Shown here in pieces: positions 26,004 to 37,732 of a stretch of DNA of 64,000 bases; positions within the stretch are counted from its first letter, which is position 1; every line of letters begins with the position of its first letter. This DNA comes from Breznakiella homolactica (GTDB lineage: Bacteria; Spirochaetota; Spirochaetia; Treponematales; Breznakiellaceae): NCBI RefSeq assembly GCF_016616095.2, contig NZ_CP067089.2, positions 744,001 through 808,000 on the forward strand, read 5' to 3'. Both the position numbers and the translations under genes were made by a program. Under the pieces are notes generated by a model, which was not told the origin of the DNA, did no database searches, and was given only the letters and a program-made list of their open reading frames with translations.

Positions 26004-27243
26004 TCCCCAGGACCGCGGCAGTTACCCGCATAATTTGATTATTATCCATTCCGGGCCAAATCGGAAGGGAAATTGAACGGGTAAAGGCCTTGCAGGATTC
26101 CGGAAAATCCCCCGGTACGAGACTGTATTTTTCACGGTAATAAGGCATGGTATGCAGGGGAATGAAATGAACCGATACTCCGATACCGCGCTCCTGGAGC
26201 AGATCAATAAACCGGTCCCGGGAAATCGAAAGGTTTTCGAGGCCGAGCTTCAGCGGGTAGAGGTGCCGGGCATCCGCGGCGCCGGTGGCCGGCAGGGAAA
26301 GACAGGCACAGTCTTTGAAATTATCGTCGTAGATCCGGGCAATGGCCCGGCGCATTTCCAGAAGATCCATGGCCCTGGAAAGCTGAGCCCTTCCCAATGC
26401 CCCCAGGATATCCGGGAGATTGTATTTGTATCCCGCGGCCACCACTTCGTAGTACCAGGATGCTTTGGTGTCGGTGTACCGGTTCCAGACGCTCCGGTCA
26501 ATGCCGTGGGAACGCATTATGGCCATTCGTTGGGACAGGCTGCTGTTCCGGGTAACCGCCATACCGCCTTCGCCGGTGGTTATGGTTTTAGTGGCGTAAA
26601 ACGAAAAGACCCCAACATCGCCCAAAAGCCCCGCCCAGCGGCCGTCCTCAAGGCGGGAAGGGAACGCGTGGGCCGCGTCCTCACAGACAAAAAGTTCAAA
26701 CTTCCGGGCGATTTCCATGATCGCGTCCATGTCGCAGGGGAGCCCGCCGTAGTGTACGGGAATGGCCGCCTTGGGATTGCCCTTGGGCCCGAACCGCTGG
26801 ATGCTTCCGTCTTCTCCGCGGCGTTCGTACGCCGGGAGTCCCTGTTTAAGCCGCAGAAGGGTTTCTTCGAGTTTCTGCGGGTCCATCAGACAGGTCCCGG
26901 GGGTGACATCCACAAAGGCGACGTCGGCGCTGAGATACCGCACGACCTCGGCGGTGGCGGTAAAGGTAAATGAGGGAACCAGGACCACATCCCCGGGACC
27001 CACTCCGGCGGCTTCCATGGCAAGGTGGAGGCCGCTGGTGGCGGAGTTGACCGCCAGAGCATGCAGCCGCCCAGACTCACTTTCAGCGCTGGCCTGTTCC
27101 CCGAAAAACGCCGCAAATTCCTTTTCAAACGCCAGGGTCTCGCTGCCCGTGGTAAGCCACCCCGATCGGAGAACCCTGAGGACCGCCGCTTCTTCAGCTT
27201 CGCCGATAAACGGCCGGGCAAAGGGTATTTTTTCAGTATCCAT
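25981..27243 (-). CDS. DegT/DnrJ/EryC1-type sugar aminotransferase
   Basis: A 420-residue PLP-dependent aminotransferase that converts a keto sugar nucleotide to an amino sugar. Visible: FARPFIG and LRSGWLTTG at the start, SATSGLHLAMEAAG, FTATAEVVRYL, CEDAAHAFPS, and the PLP lysine in FYATKTITTGEGG near residue 200. I start at the ATG at 27243, inside the last codons of the dehydratase gene (11-base overlap), because the conserved N-terminus begins there. With that dehydratase it forms a typical pair making a 4-amino-sugar nucleotide for surface or flagellin glycans. The closest functional comparison is PglF/PglE. Confidence 0.9.
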   Translation of the reverse strand: MDTEKIPFARPFIGEAEEAAVLRVLRSGWLTTGSETLAFEKEFAAFFGEQASAESESGRLHALAVNSATSGLHLAMEAAGVGPGDVVLVPSFTFTATAEVVRYLSADVAFVDVTPGTCLMDPQKLEETLLRLKQGLPAYERRGEDGSIQRFGPKGNPKAAIPVHYGGLPCDMDAIMEIARKFELFVCEDAAHAFPSRLEDGRWAGLLGDVGVFSFYATKTITTGEGGMAVTRNSSLSQRMAIMRSHGIDRSVWNRYTDTKASWYYEVVAAGYKYNLPDILGALGRAQLSRAMDLLEMRRAIARIYDDNFKDCACLSLPATGAADARHLYPLKLGLENLSISRDRFIDLLQERGIGVSVHFIPLHTMPYYREKYSLVPGDFPESCKAFTRSISLPIWPGMDNNQIMRVTAAVLGIAREYST

Positions 27244-28720
27244 AGCTCGTATCCGGTGTAGTGAGTGTCGGGATGACCCTGTGCAGGGCATCCCTCAGGG
27301 CGCGGCTGTCCCGGTAAACCCCGGGGTTGTCCTGGGTATAGCAGCAGATGGGTTTAAGTTCCGCCATCAGGGCATTCATATCAATGGGATTCTCCTGGCT
27401 TTTCCGTTCCACCCGTTTTATCCTGGGGAATTCCGTATCCACCGGGACTTCGCCGTCACCCCACAGGGGTTCATCGAGGCGTTCGCCGTTTCTTAATCCA
27501 ATATACTCAATCTTTATATCAGTTTCCGGTTCAAACCCGTAAAACCGGATCATCTGCTCCGCCATCTCCCGGATGGCAATGGGTTCACCCATATCAAGGA
27601 GATAAAGCCTCCCGTTTTCGCCGACCCCTCCGGCCTTGAGTACCAGGGAGCAGGCCTCCGGAATGGTCATGAACCAGCGCCGCATGTCGGGATGGGTTAC
27701 GGTCACCGGACCGCCTTTCTCGATCTGCTTCTGGAACAGCGGGACAATGGATCCCCGGGAACCCAGGACGTTCCCGAAACGGACGACCATATAATGGGTA
27801 TCCTCCTGCGCCGAAGACGCCCGGAGCACGAGCTGTTCGCAGAGGTATTTTGAAGCGCCGTACACGGAAACGGGATCAACGGCTTTGTCCGTGGAAATCA
27901 GAACAAACCGTTTAACCCCGTTAGCCCGGGCCGCGTAGAGGAGGTTGTCGGTGCCGAGGACATTGTTCTCAATGGCCGCGACGGGATTCTCTTCCATCAT
28001 GGGAACGTGCTTGTACGCGGCGGTATGGAAAATAACATCCGCCTTGAGCTTCCCGATGATATAATCCATGTAGTCCCGGTCCTTCAGTTCCCCGATTACC
28101 GGAACAATGGACGCTTTTTCGCCGACCCCTTCTTCCTGGAGCAGGTGAAGCTCCCGGTCAATCATATAGATGGCGTTTTCGCCGTGGCCGAAAAGGTACA
28201 GCCGCTGGGCTCCCCCGGAGAGCAGCTGCCGGCACAGTTCGCTGCCTATGGACCCGCCCGCCCCGGTGATCAGAACCCTTTTGCCCCGCAGGTATCTGAG
28301 GCTTTCCTTGAGATTAACCGCCACCGGAGTGCGGCCCAGAAGATCCTGGGGATCAATGGACCGGGTCTGGATAAGGTGGGCATCCCCTTCGATTATCTGG
28401 GAGATCCCCGGCAGGATGCGGATCTGCTGGAACCCGGCCTGTTTCAGGGTATTGTAGAGTTCCCCCAGGTATTCCCGGGAGGCGCCGGGCATGGCGATGA
28501 TGGCCTCATCCGCGGGATTCATCCGCAGAAGCTGGGCCACATCCTGGATCGGCCCCAATACCGGGACCTGGTCGATCCGGCGTCCGATCTTTTCGGGATC
28601 GTCATCCAGGAACGCCACAAGCTCGCCGAACACCGCCTTGGTTCTGATCTCCCTGGCCAGGGTCTGTCCGGCGAAACCGGCGCCGATTATATACAGGCGG
28701 GAAGTTTTTGGTGCTGCCAT
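27233..28720 (-). CDS. Soluble CapD/FlaA1-type nucleotide-sugar 4,6-dehydratase
   Basis: A 495-residue protein with two Rossmann domains. The first is an N-terminal CoA-binding-like domain (LYIIGAGFAGQTLAREI). The second is the SDR dehydratase domain, with the NAD motif LITGAGGSIGSEL near residue 152 and STDKAVDPVSVYGASK near residue 300. Long CapD/PglF proteins carry four N-terminal membrane helices; these are absent. The catalytic position is Tyr (VYGASK), where FlaA1/WbpM-type enzymes have Met (MGASK). The likely reaction is dehydration of UDP-GlcNAc or a similar nucleotide sugar, feeding the DegT aminotransferase next door. The cytoplasmic location is inferred. Confidence 0.88.
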   Translation of the reverse strand: MAAPKTSRLYIIGAGFAGQTLAREIRTKAVFGELVAFLDDDPEKIGRRIDQVPVLGPIQDVAQLLRMNPADEAIIAMPGASREYLGELYNTLKQAGFQQIRILPGISQIIEGDAHLIQTRSIDPQDLLGRTPVAVNLKESLRYLRGKRVLITGAGGSIGSELCRQLLSGGAQRLYLFGHGENAIYMIDRELHLLQEEGVGEKASIVPVIGELKDRDYMDYIIGKLKADVIFHTAAYKHVPMMEENPVAAIENNVLGTDNLLYAARANGVKRFVLISTDKAVDPVSVYGASKYLCEQLVLRASSAQEDTHYMVVRFGNVLGSRGSIVPLFQKQIEKGGPVTVTHPDMRRWFMTIPEACSLVLKAGGVGENGRLYLLDMGEPIAIREMAEQMIRFYGFEPETDIKIEYIGLRNGERLDEPLWGDGEVPVDTEFPRIKRVERKSQENPIDMNALMAELKPICCYTQDNPGVYRDSRALRDALHRVIPTLTTPDTSYGY

Positions 28721-28762
28721 GATTTTTTGGGTAATGGATTACGCCGGCTGAATCCCGGGATT

Positions 28763-29284
28763 CTATGCTTTTCCCATGACTTCAAAAGCCAGGTCAATGC
28801 TATGGGATTCATCGTAGATATCCAGTTTTACCCGTGCCCTCCCTTTCCGTTTGTCAACTTTGATTATTTTCCCCTCAAAACCTTTGAGGGGGCCCTCGAG
28901 TACCATAATACGGGAATTCTCATCGAACACTACCTTTGATTTACCCGCCACGGGGCCGACTTTCTTCAGCAAATACAGAATGACCTCCAGGCTATTCCCC
29001 GTAAGCGGCTGAATATCCTGGTTGGACTTAAGAAACCGGAAAAACCCGTCGGTTTTCCGCAGCTCCCAGTAGTAGTTCCTGATGGAATCGTCATCATCGA
29101 GTTCGAGAAAAATATACCCCGGCAGTATGGGGCTGGTCTTATCCTTTATTACACCGAGCTTCCGCACCGGCATTTCCTTTAAGGGAAAAAACATTTCCAG
29201 ATCGGACATGGGATGCAGGGCCTTGAAGAGTTTCATGTATTTCCTTTCGGACCGTGTTTTTACCTGAATGGTGTAATACTTCAT
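28763..29284 (-). CDS. NusG-family antiterminator paralogue (RfaH/LoaP-like)
   Basis: A 173-residue protein with an NGN domain (MKYYTIQVKTRSERKY ... ILPGYIFLEL) and a C-terminal KOW domain (LEGPLKGFEGKIIKVDKRKG). NusG paralogues bind RNA polymerase and, unlike housekeeping NusG, often suppress termination in one long operon. This one is the first gene before the nucleotide-sugar genes and a ~11.7 kb same-strand array, exactly the position of RfaH/LoaP-type factors. The ATG at 29284 fits the family N-terminus; an in-frame ATG at 29305 is possible. Neither has a good Shine-Dalgarno. Whether this is instead the only NusG cannot be judged from the window. Confidence 0.85.
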   Translation of the reverse strand: MKYYTIQVKTRSERKYMKLFKALHPMSDLEMFFPLKEMPVRKLGVIKDKTSPILPGYIFLELDDDDSIRNYYWELRKTDGFFRFLKSNQDIQPLTGNSLEVILYLLKKVGPVAGKSKVVFDENSRIMVLEGPLKGFEGKIIKVDKRKGRARVKLDIYDESHSIDLAFEVMGKA

Positions 29285-29373
29285 AGGGTAATTAAAGCGT
29301 AGCATATTTGAAAAATTTCGGGAATAGCTTGAGGGGAACCGTTAAAATGCCGATAGGTAAAACGGAGGGTTCT

Positions 29374-29877
29374 ATGGTTTTTCTGCGACGCCTGATGTGC
29401 GTGGGTGCTGTTTTTTTTGTTTTCGGAACATCCCTCTTTGCCGCGACGGTTTCCATCATGGTAGTGGAAACCGGGGTTAATGAAGACGCGCCGCGGCTGG
29501 ATGCCTCAAGCCTCTGGGAAGGCGGCCTCATGGATGTTCTTTTTGACACCGGCCATATTGTAAGCAACGCGCCGATCCTGCGGCTCACCGCGGACCAGGC
29601 CCAGCCGTATCCGGAGGAACGGCTCCTGGATATCGAAGAAACCTTAGCCGGCGGGGCAAACTACTATATCCTGGCGGTTCTGAACTATGAGTCACAGCCC
29701 GCGGATGAGCCCACCGCTCCGAGACCGAGAACCATTGCCCTGCGGTTTGTACGGATACAGCCGCATAAAATCTTATTTGAACAGCAATACAGGGGAAATC
29801 CCGCAGCTCCGGTAACTGACGAACTGCAGAATGCCAAAAAAGCTGCCCGGAATATGCTTTCCCATTTTGAAGGATAG
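29374..29877 (+). CDS. Secreted protein of unknown function
   Basis: A 167-residue exported protein. I start at the ATG at 29374, which has GGAGGG four to five bases upstream and gives a normal signal peptide (FLRRLMCVGAVFFVFGTS, cleavage near LFA). Longer in-frame starts exist at 29308 and 29348. The mature part has no Cys and reads like a small alpha/beta periplasmic domain (VSIMVVETGVNEDAP; ALRFVRIQPHKILFEQQY). It precedes the SPOR-domain gene by eight bases and is divergent from the NusG paralogue. The function is unknown. Confidence 0.72.
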   Translation: MVFLRRLMCVGAVFFVFGTSLFAATVSIMVVETGVNEDAPRLDASSLWEGGLMDVLFDTGHIVSNAPILRLTADQAQPYPEERLLDIEETLAGGANYYILAVLNYESQPADEPTAPRPRTIALRFVRIQPHKILFEQQYRGNPAAPVTDELQNAKKAARNMLSHFEG

Positions 29878-29885
29878 GTGAGGGT

Positions 29886-31265
29886 ATGAAAAAACTACCG
29901 GTATTATTTGCAACAATTGGATGTCTGTGCCTCCTGGTCAGCGCCTCCGTATGGGAAGGCGCCGCGGCGGTAACTTCAAACGGGGAGCTTCCGGAAAAAG
30001 GCTTCTACGCGGCGAGCAGTTCCTTTCCGCGGAATACCGTGGTGGAGGTCACAAACCTGGAAACACGGAAAACCGTCAGGGTAGTGGTGGCCGCGGGGCT
30101 CGATTCTCCGGGTCTTCTGGCGCTTCTCTCCCGGGATGCCGCCGATGCCATCGGGCTTCAGCACCGTTCCGTCGGAAGGATACGCATGACCATGCCGTCG
30201 GATCCGATCGCGTTTTCCCGGTTTACCGAAGGGTTGAATTCCAGCGGTGATCCCGACCACGACCCCCGGGCGGCGGTGGCGGCCAATTACCCCACTGTTC
30301 TCGGCCCGGTGGATTCCGGTGAGACAGCTCCGGTTTCCGATACCACGGCGGTTCCTCCGGTAATATCCAGTGAGGATATATCCGTGGAGGAGCATTATCT
30401 GAGTAATGCCGAACCCGCGGAGGAAGAACCGGAAGCCGGCGAAACCATCGTGGATGTTCCCTATTCATTTGAACCCACTGAGGCTCTGACGGAAGACGAA
30501 GGAATAAGCGCCGAACCGAGCCCGGAGCTTGCATGGGTGTATCCCGAAGAAATCGTGGACGGTGCGGATCTTACCGAGCCGGAACCGGAAGTCGCGGTTC
30601 ATGAAGAGGATGACGAAATACCCGAAACATTCATGTATCCCGATCCTTTCCTGGCGTATACCGAACCGGAAGCCAATGACGAGCCAATAGCCGGTACGGA
30701 AGAGTCCGATTATCCTGAAACCGCCGAAGCCCTTGCCGAGGGAGAAACCCCCGACACTGTCTGGGATATGGCGGACGCTGAAATCACCCTGGTTCCCGCG
30801 GAGGAGCGGCCCCCGGAAAGTTCCTGGATGGAACTCCCCGGGGATGCAGAAATAAGTCCCCTGCCTGATGCCGCCTTAAGCGCCGGAGAGCCGGAAACCG
30901 TGATCCCCGAAGAGCATATCATCGGTTCCCCTGAGGCTGCCGTTTCCGGAGGAACCCCTGCGATACATCCGGACTATTCCGAGAGAACCTCCGGCGGCGC
31001 GGCTTTTTCGGTCCCGGTAATTGACCGTCTGGAACAGGGAAAATACTACCTCCAGCTGGGAGCCTTTTCCTATGCCGACTCGGTTGAAAATGAACTTTCG
31101 AAAATCGGCAGGGCCTATCCATTGGCTGTCCAGATAGGCGGCACCGGAACGAAACCTCTGTACCGGATCCTGGTGGGTCCGGTCAACCTCGGCGAAAGCG
31201 GGGCCCTGCTGCAGCGGTTTAAGACAATCGGCTATGGGGACGCTTTTATCCGGCAGGAAAGCTGA
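29886..31265 (+). CDS. DPBB/RlpA-like and SPOR-domain envelope protein
   Basis: A 459-residue exported protein in three parts. After the signal peptide, residues about 30-118 form an RlpA-like double-psi beta-barrel (GFYAASSSFPRNTVVEVTN ... VAAGLDSPGLLALLSRDAA). Residues about 120-370 are a long, Glu/Pro-rich, presumably extended linker. Residues about 380-458 are a SPOR domain (YYLQLGAFSYADSVENEL ... YRILVGPVN), which binds denuded glycan strands at division sites. The catalytic Asp/His pair of lytic RlpA enzymes is not evident, so it probably binds rather than cuts peptidoglycan. Strong terminators follow it. Confidence 0.85.
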   Translation: MKKLPVLFATIGCLCLLVSASVWEGAAAVTSNGELPEKGFYAASSSFPRNTVVEVTNLETRKTVRVVVAAGLDSPGLLALLSRDAADAIGLQHRSVGRIRMTMPSDPIAFSRFTEGLNSSGDPDHDPRAAVAANYPTVLGPVDSGETAPVSDTTAVPPVISSEDISVEEHYLSNAEPAEEEPEAGETIVDVPYSFEPTEALTEDEGISAEPSPELAWVYPEEIVDGADLTEPEPEVAVHEEDDEIPETFMYPDPFLAYTEPEANDEPIAGTEESDYPETAEALAEGETPDTVWDMADAEITLVPAEERPPESSWMELPGDAEISPLPDAALSAGEPETVIPEEHIIGSPEAAVSGGTPAIHPDYSERTSGGAAFSVPVIDRLEQGKYYLQLGAFSYADSVENELSKIGRAYPLAVQIGGTGTKPLYRILVGPVNLGESGALLQRFKTIGYGDAFIRQES

Positions 31266-31272
31266 CAAATAA

Positions 31273-31309
31273 AACGGGAAACATACGGTCCGTCCGGTGT
31301 TTCCCGTTA
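31273..31309 (+). terminator. Hairpin after the SPOR-domain gene
   Basis: A perfect 11-base inverted repeat (AACGGGAAACA, 31273-31283, with TGTTTCCCGTT, 31299-31309) starts seven bases after the stop codon. The following T-run is weak, so it may be an mRNA 3' stabiliser or a first, leaky terminator ahead of the stronger one. Confidence 0.6.
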
Positions 31310-31356
31310 TCTATAGGGTCTTGGTATTCTCAGGGATTGCGGTGCCGGCATGGCAA

Positions 31357-31406
31357 AAAAATAACCTATGGCGGAACCGCGGTTCCGGCCATAGGTTATT
31401 TTTTTA
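31357..31406. terminator. Strong bidirectional intrinsic terminator
   Basis: A long stem (AAATAACCTATGG ... CCATAGGTTATTT) with an inner GGAACC/GGTTCC is flanked by A-run and T-run on the two sides, so it works in both directions. It separates the convergent SPOR-domain gene and secA. Confidence 0.9.
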
Positions 31407-31418
31407 AAAAGGGTAAAG

Positions 31419-34178
<2,760 letters not shown>

Positions 34179-34245
34179 AACAGTATAAATGTACCCTTTT
34201 CGCTCATCCGTTGACAAGCAGGCCGGAGGCGTCTAAGGTTCTTTT

Positions 34246-35448
34246 ATGAGAAGATTCTTTGTTATTGCCCTGTTTTCCGCAGCTGTACTGGGCGCCTGTT
34301 CCAGGATCAATGTTCAGTCCATAGACCGGGAAGATCTGTTCACCATCGATATAGGCCGCCTGGAGGATCAGATAGATTTGTATAACCTCGAAGGCAACCG
34401 GAGCATCCGGAAAACCCGTATAACCATGCGGGACGGCCTGTTCTATATTTCCGACGGCAACGGCGAAAAAATAGTCCGCTATACTTCCTACGGTGATCTT
34501 CTGTTTATGATTTATAATGAAGAAACCAATCCGCCGCCCATGACCCTGCGGACTAATGTCAATGACCAGGAGCTCGTAACCCGGTGGGCTTTTTCATATC
34601 CCCTCAGGGAACCCGGGGAGATCAGCGTTGATTCCAGAAAACATATTTACGTGGAAGACCGGCTTCCCGCGGAACGCCATGGTTTCGATTCCGAAACCCG
34701 GGCTCTTCTGGACTCCACGGTACTCCATTTTGACGCCGACGGCCGGTTCGTGGAATATCTTGGCCAGGAAGGTATCGGCGGTTCGCCGTTTCCCCGGATA
34801 AACGGCATCTTCACTTCCTACCGGGACGATCTTGCCGTGGTCTGCCGGCTTCCGGTGGGCTGGAATATTTACTGGTTCGATGCCCAGGGGGCGCTGGTGT
34901 ACCTCATACCGATTCTCAACGAACAGATCCCCGTGCCGCCGGACCGGGAGGTCTGGCCTTCCCTGGATTCTATATCCGTCGCTCCGGACGAGCGGAAACT
35001 TTACCTCAAGGTCGATTACTACCGCGATACCTATGATGAATCCACCAACACGAAAACCGGCAGTGTCATGGACAGTTCCATAATCTGGATTTTAAACGCC
35101 GATGACGGAAGTGTTGCGGATACCATTGAGATTCCGTTTTATGAACGGACCTTTACCGAAAACAACCGGCGGGTAACCGAGGAAGTAACCTATGCCATGC
35201 TCGGGGTTATTCAGGGCGGCCGGGTGCTGCTGTCCGTGCCCGTTGAAGGCGGCTACGCCATGCTGGTGCTCCGTTCCGGTTCCCCGGACCAGCGGAGAGG
35301 GTTTATCCGGGTCGATAATGAGGAACTCCAGTTCAACGATTTCAGTGTTTCCGAGGATGGTATCCTATCGGGGCTCCTGGCAACCGACTGGGACGCCAAG
35401 GTTGTCTGGTGGCGGAGCGATGTGCTCCTGGGAGAATTCCTCCAGTGA
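34246..35448 (+). CDS. Beta-propeller-like lipoprotein
   Basis: A 400-residue lipoprotein with a clear lipobox (AAVLGAC) after a short basic, hydrophobic leader. The mature part has repeated beta-strand units such as RDGLFYISDGNGEKIVRYTS and HFDADGRFVEYLGQEGIGG, suggesting a six-bladed NHL/TolB-like propeller. This fold usually mediates protein or ligand contacts in the periplasm or at the surface. I recognise the type from spirochaetal genomes but no function. AAGG seven bases before the ATG is a reasonable ribosome site. It overlaps the nnr gene by four bases (GTGA). Confidence 0.78.
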   Translation: MRRFFVIALFSAAVLGACSRINVQSIDREDLFTIDIGRLEDQIDLYNLEGNRSIRKTRITMRDGLFYISDGNGEKIVRYTSYGDLLFMIYNEETNPPPMTLRTNVNDQELVTRWAFSYPLREPGEISVDSRKHIYVEDRLPAERHGFDSETRALLDSTVLHFDADGRFVEYLGQEGIGGSPFPRINGIFTSYRDDLAVVCRLPVGWNIYWFDAQGALVYLIPILNEQIPVPPDREVWPSLDSISVAPDERKLYLKVDYYRDTYDESTNTKTGSVMDSSIIWILNADDGSVADTIEIPFYERTFTENNRRVTEEVTYAMLGVIQGGRVLLSVPVEGGYAMLVLRSGSPDQRRGFIRVDNEELQFNDFSVSEDGILSGLLATDWDAKVVWWRSDVLLGEFLQ

Positions 35449-37028
35449 AACCCGTTCCCCGCGGGGAAATCCTCGTTTCCGCGGAACAGGCGAAAGCCCT
35501 GGACCGGGAGGCTTCATCCTCCTGGGGGCTCGATCCCTTTGCCCTGGTTGAAGCCGCCGGCCGCGCCTGCGCCGGGGTCTTTGCCGGAACGTATCCGGGC
35601 CTGTTCCTGAATCCGGGACTGCGGATCGCCGTGGCGGCGGGCTCCGGAAATAACGGCGCCGATGCCATGGTTATGCTCAGGGCTCTTATACTGAACGGCC
35701 ATGCCGCAGCGGAAAACTGTTCCCTGGTTATCAGCCGGGTTCCCGGCGAGACGGAACACACCCCCGGCTCAGAGGCATTCAGGGCGCTGCGGGCAATGGG
35801 CGCCGCATGGTTACCCTGGGATACCCGCCGGGAGGATTCGGGAAAAGCCCTGGAATCGGCGGATTTGATTATTGACGGCATTGCCGGTACGGGCCTGCGT
35901 GACCGGCTCCGGGGGGACCCTCTGGAGATGGCCGGCCTGATTAATTCCCTGGAAAATTCCTTCGTAGTTTCCGTGGATGTCCCTTCGGGATGCGGTGACA
36001 CCCGGGAAGCGGATTGGCCTGTAATTTATGCCAGCGCGACTTTGGCGGTGGAGCCGGTAAAATCGTGCCTGTACCATCCCGTGTCCCGGACCGCCGCGGG
36101 ACATATTCTGCCGGTGACGGGGATCTTCCCCAAAGAACTTCAGGAATCCCATGGCAGTACTTATCTCTGGGATTGGGACGCGGCGCAGAAAATCATTCCG
36201 CCGGTTAATCCCGATGATTACAAATACACCCGGGGAACCGTTGAAATCCGGGCCGGTTCACAGGGGAGCGCCGGCGCCGCGCGGATTGCCGCCCGGGGAG
36301 CCCAGGCCGCGGGTGCCGGGCTGGTCCGGCTCCTGGCGGACCGTGACCTGTATCCGATTCTGGCTTCCGGGTCCGGCGGCGTCATGGTGGATGACGGGGA
36401 TACCGCTTTATCCGGTGACGGCCGTTTTACCCCCGATGCCATGCTCCTGGGACCCGGCTGGGGGACCGATGACAGCCGGCTGCCGGTCCTGAGGCGGGCC
36501 CTGGACGCCGAATCCCGGGGAACGGCGCTGGTCCTGGATGCCGATGCGATTACCCTTTCCCGGGATTTTGAATTCCACGGCAGCGTCATTCTTACGCCCC
36601 ACGCGGGGGAACTGGCGCGTTACGCCGGAATATCCAAGGAAGAAGCCCTGGCCAGTCCCGGGACAATCCTTGCACGGCTCAGCCGTGAGAAGAAGGCGGT
36701 CATAATCTTCAAAAGCCACGTAACATGGATTTCCTCCCCCGACGGGAGGCTCGCGGCGGTAGACGGAATGACCCCGGCGCTGGCGGCGGGCGGGTCAGGG
36801 GACCTCCTGGCGGGACTGTGCGCCGGGATAGCCGGCAGGACTGCTAAACGGCAGCCCCGGGGGGATCTTTTTTCCGCGGCCGTCGCGGCGGCGGCCCTTC
36901 TTACCGCGGCGGGAAAAGCCGCTGCGGCGGATTCGGGGTTCTGTGATCCCCTGACCATCGCAGAGGCGGCGGCAAAACTCGCCGGAGCCGCTTGGATGGG
37001 CGGCGTACGGGGGCAGCGTCATGGATGA
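35445..37028 (+). CDS. nnr: Bifunctional NAD(P)H-hydrate epimerase/dehydratase Nnr
   Basis: This enzyme repairs hydrated NADH/NADPH. The N-terminal YjeF_N domain (about residues 1-215; AVAAGSGNNGADAMVM near residue 65) epimerises the hydrate. The C-terminal ribokinase-like domain (about residues 235-525) dehydrates it with ADP, shown by LLGPGWG, HAGELARYAG and AAGGSGDLLAGLCAGIA with the catalytic GSGD. At 527 residues it is a normal fused length. I use the GTG at 35445, which overlaps the previous stop and has GGGAG ten bases upstream; the open frame continues further into the lipoprotein gene. Confidence 0.93.
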   Translation: MKPVPRGEILVSAEQAKALDREASSSWGLDPFALVEAAGRACAGVFAGTYPGLFLNPGLRIAVAAGSGNNGADAMVMLRALILNGHAAAENCSLVISRVPGETEHTPGSEAFRALRAMGAAWLPWDTRREDSGKALESADLIIDGIAGTGLRDRLRGDPLEMAGLINSLENSFVVSVDVPSGCGDTREADWPVIYASATLAVEPVKSCLYHPVSRTAAGHILPVTGIFPKELQESHGSTYLWDWDAAQKIIPPVNPDDYKYTRGTVEIRAGSQGSAGAARIAARGAQAAGAGLVRLLADRDLYPILASGSGGVMVDDGDTALSGDGRFTPDAMLLGPGWGTDDSRLPVLRRALDAESRGTALVLDADAITLSRDFEFHGSVILTPHAGELARYAGISKEEALASPGTILARLSREKKAVIIFKSHVTWISSPDGRLAAVDGMTPALAAGGSGDLLAGLCAGIAGRTAKRQPRGDLFSAAVAAAALLTAAGKAAAADSGFCDPLTIAEAAAKLAGAAWMGGVRGQRHG

Positions 37029-37569
37029 TGATAAAAACAACATCAGGGAACAGGATCTGGTTTTCCGGTATTCCCGGGAACGCCGGCTGGAGCGGGCGTC
37101 CGAGGATGTGCGGAAACTGAACGACCAAACCCCTGTCCGGAAACCCAATCTGTTCCGCACCCTGACGGCCACGCGGTCGTCTACTTTAATATTTCTGTCC
37201 ATCATCGTACTGGTGGGCGCGAGTTTTATGATCTCAGTTTTCACCGGAAGGGATGACGATGCCCTGTTCGGCGGCAATGCCATAACCCTCTCGGCTTTTA
37301 AATTCCAGGGAACAACCTATCTGGCGGTTAAAAAAAGCGCCCGGGATGGGGAGGACTCATACACCGGTTCGGTAGACCTGGCGGTGTCTCCCGTAGGGGA
37401 GGATGCTAAGGATGAAAGCGGGGAATATGTTATTTTCGCCGACCGCATCTTCTTTTCACTCCAGCCCGAGGAGGAGTTCCGGGTCGCCCTTCCGTTCGAA
37501 AGCGATGAACTTCTGATTCTCATTCAGAATGACCATGAAATACAGCGCCTCCAGGTAAAAACGGATTAA
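37021..37569 (+). CDS. Single-pass membrane protein of unknown function
   Basis: A 182-residue protein. A charged cytoplasmic N-terminal part of about 55 residues (Asp/Arg-rich) precedes one transmembrane helix (STLIFLSIIVLVGASFMISV, residues 57-76) and an extracytoplasmic beta-rich domain of about 100 residues. There are no cysteines or catalytic motifs. The gene starts inside the last codons of nnr (8-base overlap). I cannot assign a function. About 160 bases without a convincing gene follow it. Confidence 0.7.
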   Translation: MDDDKNNIREQDLVFRYSRERRLERASEDVRKLNDQTPVRKPNLFRTLTATRSSTLIFLSIIVLVGASFMISVFTGRDDDALFGGNAITLSAFKFQGTTYLAVKKSARDGEDSYTGSVDLAVSPVGEDAKDESGEYVIFADRIFFSLQPEEEFRVALPFESDELLILIQNDHEIQRLQVKTD

Positions 37570-37732
37570 CGTTGCTGAGCTGCTCAAACAAGCGCTGCCT
37601 CCGGCTATGTATCCATGCTGCTGCGGGGAGTTTTCTTTATAATAATGCGGCTGCCCTGCTGTCCTTTACCGTTGACCCTGACCATGTTATGGATTATCTT
37701 TTTTATATCAAACTAATTATACGGGGATTGGT

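Noticed and set aside
34211-34239. Perfect TTGACA before the beta-propeller lipoprotein gene
   Set aside because: With normal spacing the -10 element would be TAAGGT or TCTAAG and transcription would begin at the start codon, while an AAGG ribosome site implies a leader. Not listed as a promoter.
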